A stretch of 64,000 bases of DNA from Nocardia nova SH22a (GTDB taxonomy: Bacteria > Actinomycetota > Actinomycetes > Mycobacteriales > Mycobacteriaceae). The notes under the pieces are model-generated. The model saw nothing but the letters and a program-made list of their open reading frames with translations. It searched no databases and was not told the origin of the DNA. Below, piece after piece: positions 27,243-36,204 of the stretch. The position numbers and the translations under genes were made by a program. Location: NCBI RefSeq assembly GCF_000523235.1, contig NZ_CP006850.1:3224001-3288000 (forward strand). The letters run 5' to 3'. Each line of letters begins with the position of its first letter. Position 1 is the first letter of the stretch.

Positions 27243-28501
27243 CGGGCGCCTCCCGGCGGTAGGAGCGAAAGAATCTGCGCCAGTGGTGAGTTCGCGATTC
27301 CCGGATCGAGGCCGAGTAGCGGGGTGAGCAGATCCGGCCGGTGCGCGAGCGGCGCGGGGACGGGGAATGTCCGGGGATCCAGGACCGGCGGCAGGGCGGG
27401 AAGCGGCACCGACACCGGCGCCGTCGAGCAGCTGGGTCCGGCGAGGTCGCCGTAGCGGGGGCAGTCCGCGCGGGTGTACTGCTGGTGCGGAGTGAGTTCC
27501 AGGACGAATTTGCCGAGGCCGACCTGCCGGTCGGTCTTCCAGAACTCGCGGGTGAAGTTGCCCGACAGCCGCGTGATCACCGTGACGATCTCGGTGAACG
27601 AGGAACTCCCGGCGCCCCACACGTCCAGCACCGGCGCCATCTGCCGGTTGGCGGTCACCAGTTGATCGGAGTGCCGGCCGAGTCCGTCCGCCACGGTCGC
27701 GGAGGTGCTGTTTCCGGCCGCCAGCAGTGTGGTCAGCGCGTTGTTCTGCTCGGCGAGGGTGCGCATCGAGATCACCGAATGATGCAGTGCGTCCAGCAGA
27801 TCCGGGGCCGCGTCGCCGAGTCCGCGCACGGCGTCGGTGAACTCGCCGATCGTGGACGGCCCGCCGTCGGGAGCGACGAGCGTGTTCAGCTGGGAGACGA
27901 TGTCGCCGAGCCGGCGACCGGCGTCGAGCAAGCTGTCGCCCTTGCGGTCGGTCGCCCGCGCGACGGTGGCCAGGACGCCGACGGTGGTGTCGGTTCCGAG
28001 TCGTCCGGTCGCCGAGACGATGTCGCGCAGTTTCGTCAGCGCGGTCTCCAACTGCACGGTGGACAGCCCGCGGTCCTGGGCGATGGTGTCGTGCGCGCGC
28101 AGTCCGGGGGCCGGTCCGTTGTCCACCAGCTGGATCGAGGAGACCGCGAACACATTGCTCGGGACGACCCGGGCGGTGACGGTGCGCGGGACGGCGGCCG
28201 CGGCGCGCGGGTCCAATTCGATGCGGACGCGGTTCGGTCCGCCGTCGACCGACGGGGTGACCCCGGCGACCGTACCGATCAGGGCGCCACGGAATTTCAC
28301 GTCGGAGCGGGCGGGCAGACCGTCACCGAGCTGGGTGAGCACGGCGGTCACCTGGACCTTCGAATCGAACGCGCCGGTGGATTTCAGCAGCAGCACACCG
28401 ACGACCAGCGCCGCCGCGCACACCGTCGCGACTCCGCGCAGGACCAGCGCCCACGCCGCCGGACCGCGGCCGTCGGTGTCGAACAGGATCAGCATGGTCA
28501 C
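27239..28501 (-). CDS. mceA: MCE-family protein MceA
   Basis: GTG at 28501 overlaps the yrbEB stop by four bases, giving 420 aa; an ATG two codons later is the alternative. A membrane segment (LRGVATVCAAALVVGVLLL) precedes the MCE domain (GDGLPARSDVKFRGALIG) and helical region; the C-terminal 70 residues are proline-rich. First MCE subunit after the permeases. Confidence 0.9.
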   Translation of the reverse strand: MTMLILFDTDGRGPAAWALVLRGVATVCAAALVVGVLLLKSTGAFDSKVQVTAVLTQLGDGLPARSDVKFRGALIGTVAGVTPSVDGGPNRVRIELDPRAAAAVPRTVTARVVPSNVFAVSSIQLVDNGPAPGLRAHDTIAQDRGLSTVQLETALTKLRDIVSATGRLGTDTTVGVLATVARATDRKGDSLLDAGRRLGDIVSQLNTLVAPDGGPSTIGEFTDAVRGLGDAAPDLLDALHHSVISMRTLAEQNNALTTLLAAGNSTSATVADGLGRHSDQLVTANRQMAPVLDVWGAGSSSFTEIVTVITRLSGNFTREFWKTDRQVGLGKFVLELTPHQQYTRADCPRYGDLAGPSCSTAPVSVPLPALPPVLDPRTFPVPAPLAHRPDLLTPLLGLDPGIANSPLAQILSLLPPGGAR

Positions 28502-29352
28502 CCTCCCAGCCGTGCACTGGCGCCGATGCCCCAGATCGCCACCGTCAGAAGCAGATTCACCACGATCATCACCGAGATCGCGGCGCGCATCGCGCGGCCG
28601 GTGGCGACGCCGACACCCTGTGGTCCGCCCGCGGCGTAGAAGCCGTAGTAGCACTGGACGGTCGAGGTGATCGCGACGAACACCACCGCCTTGAGGACCG
28701 AGCAGGCGATATCGGATCCGTCGAGTACGAGGGTGAAGTAGTGCGCGTAGGTGCCGCCGGACAGACCGCCGGAGATGCCGACGATGGCCTGCACCACAAC
28801 GTAATTCACGGCGAGGCAGACCAGATACAGCGGTATGACCGCGAGCACCGACGCGGCGAGCCGGGTACTGACGAGATAGGGGATCGGCCGGATGGCGATC
28901 GACTCCATCGCGTCGATCTCCTCGGAATTGCGCATCGCGCCCAGTTGCGCGGTGAACCGGCAGCCCGCCTGCGCCGCGAATGCCAGCGAGGCCATGATCG
29001 GCGCCACCTCCCGGGTGGCGGCGGTGGAGGCGATGAGGCCCACCGCGGGTTCCATGCCCAGCAGATGCAGGGCGTTGTAGCCCTCCATGCCGATGATCGC
29101 CCCGCTGGCCCCGCCGAGAACGATGATCACCCCGGCGGTGCCGCCGCCCACGACGATGGATCCGTTGCCCCAGGTGACATCGGACAGCAGCCGCAGGAAC
29201 TCTTTCCGGTAGTGCCGCAACATGAGTGGGATCGAGGCGACCGCGCGAACGAAGAAGGTCGCCATGTGTCCCTGCCGCATGGCGTTGCGCGCGAGGACGC
29301 CGAGCAGCGACGACAGGTACAGGGTTCCCGTGGGGTGATAGGTCGCGCCCAT
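28498..29352 (-). CDS. yrbEB: YrbE-type ABC permease, second copy
   Basis: 284 aa, a MlaE-family integral membrane permease with about five to six hydrophobic segments. The MlaE signature is visible in GAMRNSEEIDAMESIAIRPI near residue 140. It forms the transmembrane unit of the Mce importer with YrbEA. The ATG lies one base after the yrbEA stop. Confidence 0.92.
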   Translation of the reverse strand: MGATYHPTGTLYLSSLLGVLARNAMRQGHMATFFVRAVASIPLMLRHYRKEFLRLLSDVTWGNGSIVVGGGTAGVIIVLGGASGAIIGMEGYNALHLLGMEPAVGLIASTAATREVAPIMASLAFAAQAGCRFTAQLGAMRNSEEIDAMESIAIRPIPYLVSTRLAASVLAVIPLYLVCLAVNYVVVQAIVGISGGLSGGTYAHYFTLVLDGSDIACSVLKAVVFVAITSTVQCYYGFYAAGGPQGVGVATGRAMRAAISVMIVVNLLLTVAIWGIGASARLGG

Positions 29353-29353
29353 G

Positions 29354-30250
29354 TCAGAGGCCCGTTCTCGGGAACAACAGCAGATACATCTGGGTGAAGG
29401 CGACGTTGACGAGCATGAGCAGCAGGACCGAGGCGACCACCGTGGAGTTCACCGAGTTGGCCACGCCGGCGGGACCGCCGCGCGTCGACAGGCCCTTCTC
29501 ACACGCGACGACGGCGACGATCGCGCCGTAGACGACGGCCTTCACGATCGCGAGGACGAGGTCGCCGACGGTCGCGAAGGAGGCGAACGTGGCGACGAAA
29601 CTTCCCGGGGCCCCGCCCTGGGCGAAGACGTTGAACAGATAGCCGCCGAGGAATCCGACGAAGCAGACGAACCCGGTCAGCGACACGCTCACCAGGACGG
29701 CGGCCGCGAAACGTGGCACCACCAGTCGCCGGATCACCGAGACGCCCATGACCTCCATGGCGTCGAGCTCGTCGCGGATCTTGCGCGAACCCAGGTCCGC
29801 GCAGACCGCCGAGCCGACCGCGGCAGCCATCAGCAGGGCGGCGACCATCGGCGCGCCCTGCCGGATCACCGCGAGCCCGCTGGCGGCGCCGGCCAGCGAG
29901 GTGGCGCCGACCTGCCCGGCCAGCAAGCCGAACTGGATGGACAGCGTCACGCCGATCGGGAGTGCGACGAAGATGGTGGGCAGCATGGCCGCCGACGCCA
30001 TGAACGCCGCCTGGCGCACGAACTCCTCGACCTCGACGCGCCCGCGCAGGGTGTCGAGCACCAGATGCTGGAGCGTGCGGACGCCGAGCACGAACTGGCC
30101 GCCCACGGTCTCGAGCGCGGCCACCGGATGGCGGCGCAGATAGCGCCGAAACGACTGGGTGATCTGTTGCGAGGCAAGGAGTTTCGGTTCGTTCGCGTCG
30201 ATGCTGCCGGGATCGGCGCGGAGTGGAAGGGGGTGTCGGTCGAGCGTCAT
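29354..30250 (-). CDS. yrbEA: YrbE-type ABC permease, first gene of mce operon
   Basis: 298 aa from ATG 30250; a GTG six bases earlier is less likely because the GAGAG ribosome site would almost touch it. MlaE-family permease with the signature KIRDELDAMEVMGVSVIRRL. The N-terminal 50 residues are hydrophilic. The ATPase (MceG) is usually encoded elsewhere and is not in this window. The operator region at 30378-30422 lies upstream. Confidence 0.9.
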   Translation of the reverse strand: MTLDRHPLPLRADPGSIDANEPKLLASQQITQSFRRYLRRHPVAALETVGGQFVLGVRTLQHLVLDTLRGRVEVEEFVRQAAFMASAAMLPTIFVALPIGVTLSIQFGLLAGQVGATSLAGAASGLAVIRQGAPMVAALLMAAAVGSAVCADLGSRKIRDELDAMEVMGVSVIRRLVVPRFAAAVLVSVSLTGFVCFVGFLGGYLFNVFAQGGAPGSFVATFASFATVGDLVLAIVKAVVYGAIVAVVACEKGLSTRGGPAGVANSVNSTVVASVLLLMLVNVAFTQMYLLLFPRTGL

Positions 30251-30377
30251 GGGCACGTCTCTCGCGGATCGGATGCCGGGGTTCGCCGCCGCGGCGCCGG
30301 AATCGGCTGGCGCGGAACGGATTCGCTGCTGGCGGAAATCGGGTGTGTTGATCGGATGAGTGGCGTCGCCGCCGGTG

Positions 30378-30422
30378 TGCTAATCATGTGATCAGCATCC
30401 AGTGCTGATCACATGATTAGCA
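30378..30422. promoter_or_regulatory. double palindromic operator between mce operon and TetR gene
   Basis: Two 20-bp arms, TGCTAATCATGTGATCAGCA (30378-30397) and its exact reverse complement (30403-30422), are separated by 5 bp. Each arm is itself an imperfect palindrome of the half-site TGCTRATCAY, so the element holds four half-sites, enough for two TetR dimers. It lies 128 bp before yrbEA and 108 bp before the TetR gene. A related element precedes the P450 operon. Binding by the adjacent TetR is inferred from position and symmetry. Confidence 0.8.
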
Positions 30423-30487
30423 TGATCCAGGTCACAGGTCAACCGCCGGCGTCGCCCGGCGCGGACCGGGGACCGGTATAACCGCAG

Positions 30488-30508
30488 ATCCGCTGTATAT
30501 TTGCGGAT
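30488..30508. promoter_or_regulatory. second inverted repeat upstream of TetR gene
   Basis: ATCCGC (30488-30493) and GCGGAT (30503-30508) flank a 9-bp A/T-rich centre, 22 bp before the TetR start. The centre, TGTATATTT, could be part of the -10 region. The sequence differs from the TGCTRATCAY operators, so a different protein, or none, may bind it. Confidence 0.35.
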
Positions 30509-30530
30509 TCGGCCCACTCGGAGGTGGAAC

Positions 30531-31133
30531 ATGACATCGACACGGCGGATCGGCTCGCCCGATGCGAAGAGCCGGAAGCTGCTGCTGAACGCGGCCGAAC
30601 AGCTCATGCTCGAAGAGGGTTACGCCGCGGTCAGTTCGCGCAATGTCGCCCGCAAGGCGGGATTGAAGTATCAGCTGGTCTGGTACTACTTCCGGAGTAT
30701 GGACGAGCTGTTCCTCGCGGTCTTCCAGCGGCGTGCCGAGGAGGGGCTGAAGCGTCAGGCCGCCATCCTCGCATCGGAGGATCCGCTGCGCGAGCTCTGG
30801 CAGTTCGATCTCGACGCCGCCTCCAGCGGAGCCCTGACCATCGAGTTCGCCGCACTTGCCAACCATCGCAACGTGATTCGAGACGCGCTCGCCGACTATT
30901 CGCGTCGCTTCCGGGAGGCCGAGATCGAGATCGTGCGCACCGTACTGCGCCGGTACGAGGTCGACACCGAGCAGTGGCCCGCGGAGGTGGTGGCGTTCGT
31001 GATGGCGTCGACCTCGCGGACGATGGCGCTGGAGTGCGCGTTCGACATGACCGTCGCGCACGAGGAGACCCTGTCGTTCGTGCGCGAACATCTCGAACGG
31101 CTGGGGAAACTGCCACCGGAAATGCCTGCGTAG
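30531..31133 (+). CDS. TetR-family regulator of mce and P450 operons (predicted)
   Basis: 200 aa from the ATG at 30531, preceded by GGAGG. The N-terminal helix-turn-helix spans residues about 12-58 (KLLLNAAEQLMLEEGYAAVS, SSRNVARKAG, then YQLVWYYFRSMDELF). The C-terminal ligand domain is unrecognised. The gene sits between the two TGCTRATCAY operator elements, divergent from the mce operon and upstream of the P450 operon, so it most likely represses both and itself. The likely inducer is the imported lipid or its CoA ester. Confidence 0.88.
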   Translation: MTSTRRIGSPDAKSRKLLLNAAEQLMLEEGYAAVSSRNVARKAGLKYQLVWYYFRSMDELFLAVFQRRAEEGLKRQAAILASEDPLRELWQFDLDAASSGALTIEFAALANHRNVIRDALADYSRRFREAEIEIVRTVLRRYEVDTEQWPAEVVAFVMASTSRTMALECAFDMTVAHEETLSFVREHLERLGKLPPEMPA

Positions 31134-31202
31134 GAGCGGAATCCGAGATCATCACCGGCCGTGCCCGGGACGGGACGGCCCTTGACCTCCGATGACCCGG
31201 CG

Positions 31203-31243
31203 TGCTAATCATGTGGTCAGCATTGCTGAGCACTTGATCAGCG
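31203..31243. promoter_or_regulatory. related double operator before P450 operon
   Basis: TGCTAATCATGTGGTCAGCA (31203-31222), one spacer base, then TGCTGAGCACTTGATCAGCG (31224-31243). Both blocks fit two TGCTRATCAY half-sites with a few mismatches, and the second block is the reverse complement of the first at 16 of 20 positions. Centre-to-centre spacing is 21 bp, two helical turns, against 25 bp in the element at 30378. It lies 86 bp before the P450 start. Confidence 0.75.
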
Positions 31244-31328
31244 CGGAGGCCGTCGTAGCGCTCCGCCGCGAAGCAGACGGTGACGTCCGGCGGCCGTGCC
31301 GATGCTGTGTCCTTCACGAGGAGCCATC

Positions 31329-32597
31329 GTGAGCATGTTCGACGAGATCGACTTCTTCACCGACAAAACGATTGTCGACGACCCCTACCCCTACTTCGAA
31401 TCATTGCGTGCCCGTTGCCCGGTCGCTCGCGAACCGCATCACGGCGTGCTGGCCGTGACCGGTTACGACGCCGCGGTCGAGGTGTATCGCAACCACGAGA
31501 TCTTCTCGAGTTGCGTGGCGCCGAGCGGACCGTTTCCGGGCCTGCCCTTCGACCCGGAGGGCGCCGATATCGGTGCCATGATCGACAAGCACCGCGAGGC
31601 GTTTCCCCTGCACGAGCACATGGTCACCTTCGACCAGCCGCAGCACACCGCGCACCGGGATCTGCTCAAGGCATTGTTCACGCCCCGGCGGCTGAAACAG
31701 AACGAGGAATTCATGTGGGTCCAGGCGGACCGCATGGTCGACGAATTCATCGAGCGCGGCAAGGTGGAATTCCTGCACACCTACGCGCAGCCGTTCGCCA
31801 TGCTGGTGATCGCCAATCTGCTCGGGGTGCCCGAAGAGGACTACAGCGATTTCCGCCGGGTGCTGTCGAACACCGCGCCGCCGGGCGCCATCGACGACGA
31901 GGTGATGGTGGGAAACCCGCTCGAGTTCCTGGCCGAGCGGTTCACCTCCTACCTCGAGGAACGCCGGGTGTCGCCGCGCGGAGATGTGCTGTCCGCCTTG
32001 GCCGCTGCCCGATTCCCGGACGGTTCCCTGCCCGAGATCGCCGAACTGGTGCATCTGTCGTCGTTCCTGTTCGCGGCGGGGCAGGAGACCACCGCGCGGG
32101 TCATGACCGCCGGTGTGCGCGTACTCGCGGAGAACCCCGGCATTCAGCACACGCTACGTGCGGAAAACGACCGGATCGGCGGATTCGTCGAGGAGTGCCT
32201 CCGATTGGAGGCCCCGGTGAAGACCGATTTCCGGCTGGCCCGCGAGGACACCACGATCGGCGGTGTCGACGTGCCGGCGGGCAGTATGGTGATGGTCCTG
32301 CCCGGCGCCGCCAACCGGGATCCGTCACGGTTCGAGAACGCGAACGCGTTCGACGCCGATCGCGCCAATGCCAGGGAACACATCTCCTTCGCGCGCGGCA
32401 TCCACACCTGCCCCGGCGGTCCGCTGGCCAGAATGGAATCCCGCATCACCTTCGAGCGGATTCTGCGCCGGATGAGCGACATTCGTATTTCCGACGCGGA
32501 GCACGGACCCGCGGGGAACCGCACTTTCGAATACGAGCCGACCTATGTGCTGCGCGGTCTCACCGCACTGCACATCGAATTCGACCGGGCCGGGTGA
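31329..32597 (+). CDS. cytochrome P450
   Basis: 422 aa from GTG 31329, which lies 5 bases after GAGGAG; an ATG two codons later is the alternative. P450 landmarks are all present: the I-helix FAAGQETTAR, the ExxR of EECLR in the K-helix, and the haem loop FARGIHTCPGG with the cysteine ligand. It is a soluble, class I bacterial type. It overlaps the SDR gene by four bases, and a 3Fe-4S ferredoxin gene follows, so the operon encodes an oxygenase, its electron donor and an alcohol dehydrogenase. Co-regulation with the mce operon suggests that it hydroxylates an imported lipid, perhaps steroid- or terpene-like. Confidence 0.92.
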   Translation: MSMFDEIDFFTDKTIVDDPYPYFESLRARCPVAREPHHGVLAVTGYDAAVEVYRNHEIFSSCVAPSGPFPGLPFDPEGADIGAMIDKHREAFPLHEHMVTFDQPQHTAHRDLLKALFTPRRLKQNEEFMWVQADRMVDEFIERGKVEFLHTYAQPFAMLVIANLLGVPEEDYSDFRRVLSNTAPPGAIDDEVMVGNPLEFLAERFTSYLEERRVSPRGDVLSALAAARFPDGSLPEIAELVHLSSFLFAAGQETTARVMTAGVRVLAENPGIQHTLRAENDRIGGFVEECLRLEAPVKTDFRLAREDTTIGGVDVPAGSMVMVLPGAANRDPSRFENANAFDADRANAREHISFARGIHTCPGGPLARMESRITFERILRRMSDIRISDAEHGPAGNRTFEYEPTYVLRGLTALHIEFDRAG

Positions 32598-33370
32598 ATT
32601 CGGTGACGAACGGCGAGAAGGAATATCCGGAAAGGGTTGCCGTCGTCACCGGCGCCGCTTCGGGTATCGGTCTGGCGATCGCGCGAGAACTCGCGCAGCG
32701 GTCCCATGCTGTCGCGCTTTTCGATCGGCAGGGGGAGGCGGTGGAAAAGGCGGCGGCCGAACTGACCGCGTCGGGATATCGTGCCGGGGCATATCGGGTC
32801 GATGTGGCCGATGAAGAGGCCGTCGTGGCCGCGGTCGATTCCGTACGAGACCGATTCGGCCCGGTGCAGATCGTGGTCACCAGCGCCGGGGTCGAGCAGT
32901 TCACGCCGTTTCCGGAGATATCCGTGGAACAGTGGGACCGGATCATGGCGGTGAATTTACGTGGCACCTTCACCTGTATTCAGGCGGCCGTGTCCGACAT
33001 GATCGCCGCCGGCTGGGGAAGAATCGTGACGATCTCCTCGTCCAGTGCCCAGTCCGGTGCGCGGAACATGGCGCACTATGTGGCCTCCAAAGGCGGTGTG
33101 ATCGGGTTGACGAAAGCCCTCGCGGCCGAGCTGTCGCCGAAAGGCATCACGGTCAACAGCATTCCGCCGTCGATCATCGATACGCCGATGGCGCGGCAGG
33201 CCACGCCGTCGGGCACCTTTCCCGGCGTCGAGGCCGTCGCCGCGATGACGCCGGTGCGCAGGGTCGGAACTCCCGATGATGTGGCGGCGGCATGCGCGTT
33301 CCTGTGTTCGGACGCCGCGGGTTTCATCACGGGTCAGCTCATCGGTGTGAACGGCGGCCTGTATGTCTGA
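32594..33370 (+). CDS. short-chain dehydrogenase/reductase
   Basis: 258 aa from GTG 32594, overlapping the P450 stop (GTGA); a GTG three codons later is possible. Classical SDR with TGAASGIG, SAGV in place of NAG, and active-site Y-x3-K (YVASKGG) plus the serine in ISSSS. Located between the P450 and ferredoxin genes, it probably oxidises the alcohol made by the P450. Confidence 0.88.
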   Translation: MNSVTNGEKEYPERVAVVTGAASGIGLAIARELAQRSHAVALFDRQGEAVEKAAAELTASGYRAGAYRVDVADEEAVVAAVDSVRDRFGPVQIVVTSAGVEQFTPFPEISVEQWDRIMAVNLRGTFTCIQAAVSDMIAAGWGRIVTISSSSAQSGARNMAHYVASKGGVIGLTKALAAELSPKGITVNSIPPSIIDTPMARQATPSGTFPGVEAVAAMTPVRRVGTPDDVAAACAFLCSDAAGFITGQLIGVNGGLYV

Positions 33371-33391
33371 GCGGCCGGATTCGGAGAGGCA

Positions 33392-33583
33392 ATGAGAATA
33401 AACATAGATCCGCAGCGGTGTGAGGGGCACGCATTGTGCGCGGGCATCGCACCGGGCGTATTCGAAGTCGGGCCGGACGATCTAGCAGAAGTCGTCGACG
33501 ATAATCCCGGCGAGGATTCCTGGCGGCAGATCCGGGCCGCGGCGAACTCCTGTCCGACCCTCGCGATATCGTTGAACGAGTAA
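33392..33583 (+). CDS. 3Fe-4S ferredoxin
   Basis: 63 aa with the P450-partner ferredoxin pattern: C-x5-C (CEGHALC, residues 10-16) and a late SCP, three cysteines for a [3Fe-4S] cluster with histidine in the position of the missing fourth cysteine. A GGAGAGG ribosome site precedes the ATG. It should deliver electrons to the P450 at 31329; the reductase is not encoded nearby. Confidence 0.9.
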   Translation: MRINIDPQRCEGHALCAGIAPGVFEVGPDDLAEVVDDNPGEDSWRQIRAAANSCPTLAISLNE

Positions 33584-33755
33584 CCGGCTCACCGCAATCC
33601 GGTCCGGGTTCGGCATCGGCACGCGGGCCGGTCGGCCGGATAGGTCGCCCCTATAGTAGGCTTGTCCTGGTGTGATACGTCACGCGTGGTGTCCGGTGCG
33701 GTGTGCGACGGAAACGTCGCATCGGTTTCATATCGGCTGGCGGGAGCGGTTGGCG

Positions 33756-35060
33756 ATGGCGGTGGAGCAGTCGGGATCGATATATGGCGGCGCCGCTCAT
33801 CTCGACACCCCGGGCGCCCTTTCCGCGGAAGGGCGCCGGCGCACCGAGATCCTCGATACCGCATCGCAGTTGTTCGCTTCGTCGGGTCTGCGAACTTCGC
33901 TGCAGGAAATCGCGAACGCGTGCAATATCAAACCACAGAGTCTTTATCATCATTTCGCGTCGAAAGAAGCCATCGTGGTGGCGCTGGTGCAGCGCTACCA
34001 CGATGATCTCGACCGCATTGCCGAGGATGCGCTGCGTGATCGCAAGGCGGCCGGATCGCGATTCTCGCTGGAAAACATCGTCCTGCTCGGCCGCGCGATC
34101 GCCGAATGCGCCGTCCGGCACAGTGCCGCGGTGCAATTCACCTTCTACGAGCCACCGGCCGGTGCCGGGCTGGAACTCGTGCAGTTGGTGAACCGGCGCT
34201 CGTCCTCCGTCGAATTCGCCGTGCTCGAGGCGTTACGGGCCGGGCGCAGTGGCGGATTCATCCGTCCGGGTGTCGATCTCACCGCCGCGGCCGACCGGAT
34301 GTGCCAGACGATGTTGCACGTCGGTGTGTATCTGTTCCACGAATACAGCGAGACCGAGAAGGTCGCGGGCATGCTGTGCACCATCCTGCTGTTCGGTCTG
34401 GCCACCGATCCGCCCGACGGCGCCACCCTCGATCGCACCGACGCGCTACTGGCGGTCGACCACGTCATCGAGACGTGGGACGAGGCCGGTGACGACGAGC
34501 CCGGCAGCCGGGAAGCCCTGATCAAGCAGGTGGCCCGCGCGGAGTTCGGCCGGGTCGGCTACGAGACGACGACCATCCGGAACATCGCCGCGGCGGCCGG
34601 AATGAGCGTCGCCGGGGTCTACCGTGTGGTCGGTTCGAAGGACGAACTGATGGAGTCCATCATGAGTTCGTTCACCAAGAAGACGATGGCGGGCTGGCAG
34701 GCGGTGCTGACCTCGAAATCGAGTGCGCTGGAAAAGCTCGACGCGCTGATGTGGTTGCACGTCAACGTGGTGGATCGTTTCAACGACGAGTTCAAGATCC
34801 AGCTGACCTGGATGCGTCAATCGCCACCGCAGGCGACGAATCCGGGCCTGTCCTTCCCGGCGGTCCTGCAGCAGCTGCGGAATCTGCTCACCGACGGTGT
34901 CGCGTCGGGTGACATGCGCGTCGAGGATCCGGCCGGGGAACTGACCGCGCGCTGCGTTCTGGAACTGACCTGGATTCCGGAAACCATCGTGCGGACCGGT
35001 AAGCGGGCCGCGCTCGCGCACGCCCGCGACATCCTGCTGCGCGGAATCGCCGCACGCTGA
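33756..35060 (+). CDS. fused double TetR-family regulator
   Basis: 434 aa from ATG 33756 (GGGAG upstream); the frame is open further upstream, but no better start is seen. Two complete TetR units are joined: the first helix-turn-helix at residues about 28-75 (EILDTASQLFASSGLRTSLQ, SLYHHFASKEAI) and the second at about 250-300 (IKQVARAEFGRVGYETTT, GVYRVVGSKDELM), each followed by a ligand-type helical region. The second recognition helix (MSVAGVYRVV) is unusual in ending VV rather than YF. Such a protein could bind DNA as an internally paired monomer. It lies between the two P450 regions and could be the reader of the 17-bp motif near 38.6 kb, but that is a guess. Confidence 0.85.
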   Translation: MAVEQSGSIYGGAAHLDTPGALSAEGRRRTEILDTASQLFASSGLRTSLQEIANACNIKPQSLYHHFASKEAIVVALVQRYHDDLDRIAEDALRDRKAAGSRFSLENIVLLGRAIAECAVRHSAAVQFTFYEPPAGAGLELVQLVNRRSSSVEFAVLEALRAGRSGGFIRPGVDLTAAADRMCQTMLHVGVYLFHEYSETEKVAGMLCTILLFGLATDPPDGATLDRTDALLAVDHVIETWDEAGDDEPGSREALIKQVARAEFGRVGYETTTIRNIAAAAGMSVAGVYRVVGSKDELMESIMSSFTKKTMAGWQAVLTSKSSALEKLDALMWLHVNVVDRFNDEFKIQLTWMRQSPPQATNPGLSFPAVLQQLRNLLTDGVASGDMRVEDPAGELTARCVLELTWIPETIVRTGKRAALAHARDILLRGIAAR

Positions 35061-35103
35061 TTTCCGCCGAATACGTTCGGGGCGAGCAGGATTCGGAGCG
35101 GAG

Positions 35104-36204
35104 TCAGCCGTACGTGACGCGCGAGGCAGTGGCATGGTCCCGGGCGAAGCGGGCGCCGACCTCACGGAGGTAGCGTTCGGGCGAGCCGAGATACGCGCTC
35201 CAGCTCAGCAGGCGCTCGAAATACCGGTGCGCCGGGTGCTCCCAGGTGAAACCGATACCGCCGAACACTTGGACGGCAATCTCGCCGACCGTGGCCAGGC
35301 GGCCGGAGAACGCCTTGAGTTCCACCGCGGCGCTGTGCCTTTCGCGGTCATCGGCCGAATCCGCGGCCCACAGGCCGCGAAGCACCCCGCCGCGTGCGAG
35401 TTCCACCGTCTCGTACATGTCCACGCAGAGATGAGCGACGGCCTGGAACGCTCCGATGGGCCTGCCGAACTGGGTCCGGGTCTTCGCGTACTCGACCGTG
35501 AGATCGAGCAGGGCTCCGGCCGCGCCGACCGCATCGGCCGCCGCCGCGATGAGCACATCGTCGACGATCGCACCGGCGGTGTCGGCGCCCACCTGCCCCA
35601 GACATCGGGCGGGGGCGTCGCGCAGTGTGACCCGGCAGCGCTCCCGCGATCGGTCGACACCGGTGATGACGGCGAAATCCGCACCAGCGGAGGCGCTTTC
35701 GACGGCGAACAGTGCGACCGCACCGTGATCACGCGCGGGCACCAGCAGCACCTGCGCCGCGGAAACGTCGGGAACCGCGGCGAGCGTGCCGTTCAGAACG
35801 ACCTCTCCGCCCCGGCGCACGGCCTCTGCGGCGGGTGCGCGCAGCCCGCAGACGTCCAACGCGGCGATCGTCGTTCCCGCCGCGATCTCGCCGAGCAGTC
35901 CGGCGGCACGGTCGCCGAATTCCAGTCGCGCGAGCGCCCGCGGGACCACGACCGATGTCGACATCCACGGCCCGGGGTCCAGCACCCGGCCCAGTTCCGC
36001 GAGAACGATGCCCGCCTCGGTCATCGTCGCCCCGCCGCCCCCGGACGATTCGGGGATCAGCAGTCCGGTGACTCCCAGTCCGGTGATTCCACGCCAGTAA
36101 GCAGTTGTGGCGGTGGACGATCCGGTGGGGGCCGGTGCCGACTCGAGATATCCGCGGACCGAGTCCCGCAGGGCGAGGTGTTCGAGTGTGAGTTCCAGAT
36201 TCAT
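35104..36204 (-). CDS. acyl-CoA dehydrogenase, smaller subunit type
   Basis: 366 aa, acyl-CoA dehydrogenase fold: an N-terminal helical part, a weak middle domain, and a C-terminal part with AKTRTQFGRPIGAFQAVAHL, the usual FAD-contact segment, and VQVFGGIGFTWEHPAH. It lacks the SEPxAGSD motif seen in its partner, as in the heterodimeric FadE pairs of actinobacteria. Its start overlaps the stop of the partner (ATGA). The pair probably dehydrogenates a side-chain or ring acyl-CoA as an alpha2beta2 enzyme. Confidence 0.87.
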   Translation of the reverse strand: MNLELTLEHLALRDSVRGYLESAPAPTGSSTATTAYWRGITGLGVTGLLIPESSGGGGATMTEAGIVLAELGRVLDPGPWMSTSVVVPRALARLEFGDRAAGLLGEIAAGTTIAALDVCGLRAPAAEAVRRGGEVVLNGTLAAVPDVSAAQVLLVPARDHGAVALFAVESASAGADFAVITGVDRSRERCRVTLRDAPARCLGQVGADTAGAIVDDVLIAAAADAVGAAGALLDLTVEYAKTRTQFGRPIGAFQAVAHLCVDMYETVELARGGVLRGLWAADSADDRERHSAAVELKAFSGRLATVGEIAVQVFGGIGFTWEHPAHRYFERLLSWSAYLGSPERYLREVGARFARDHATASRVTYG

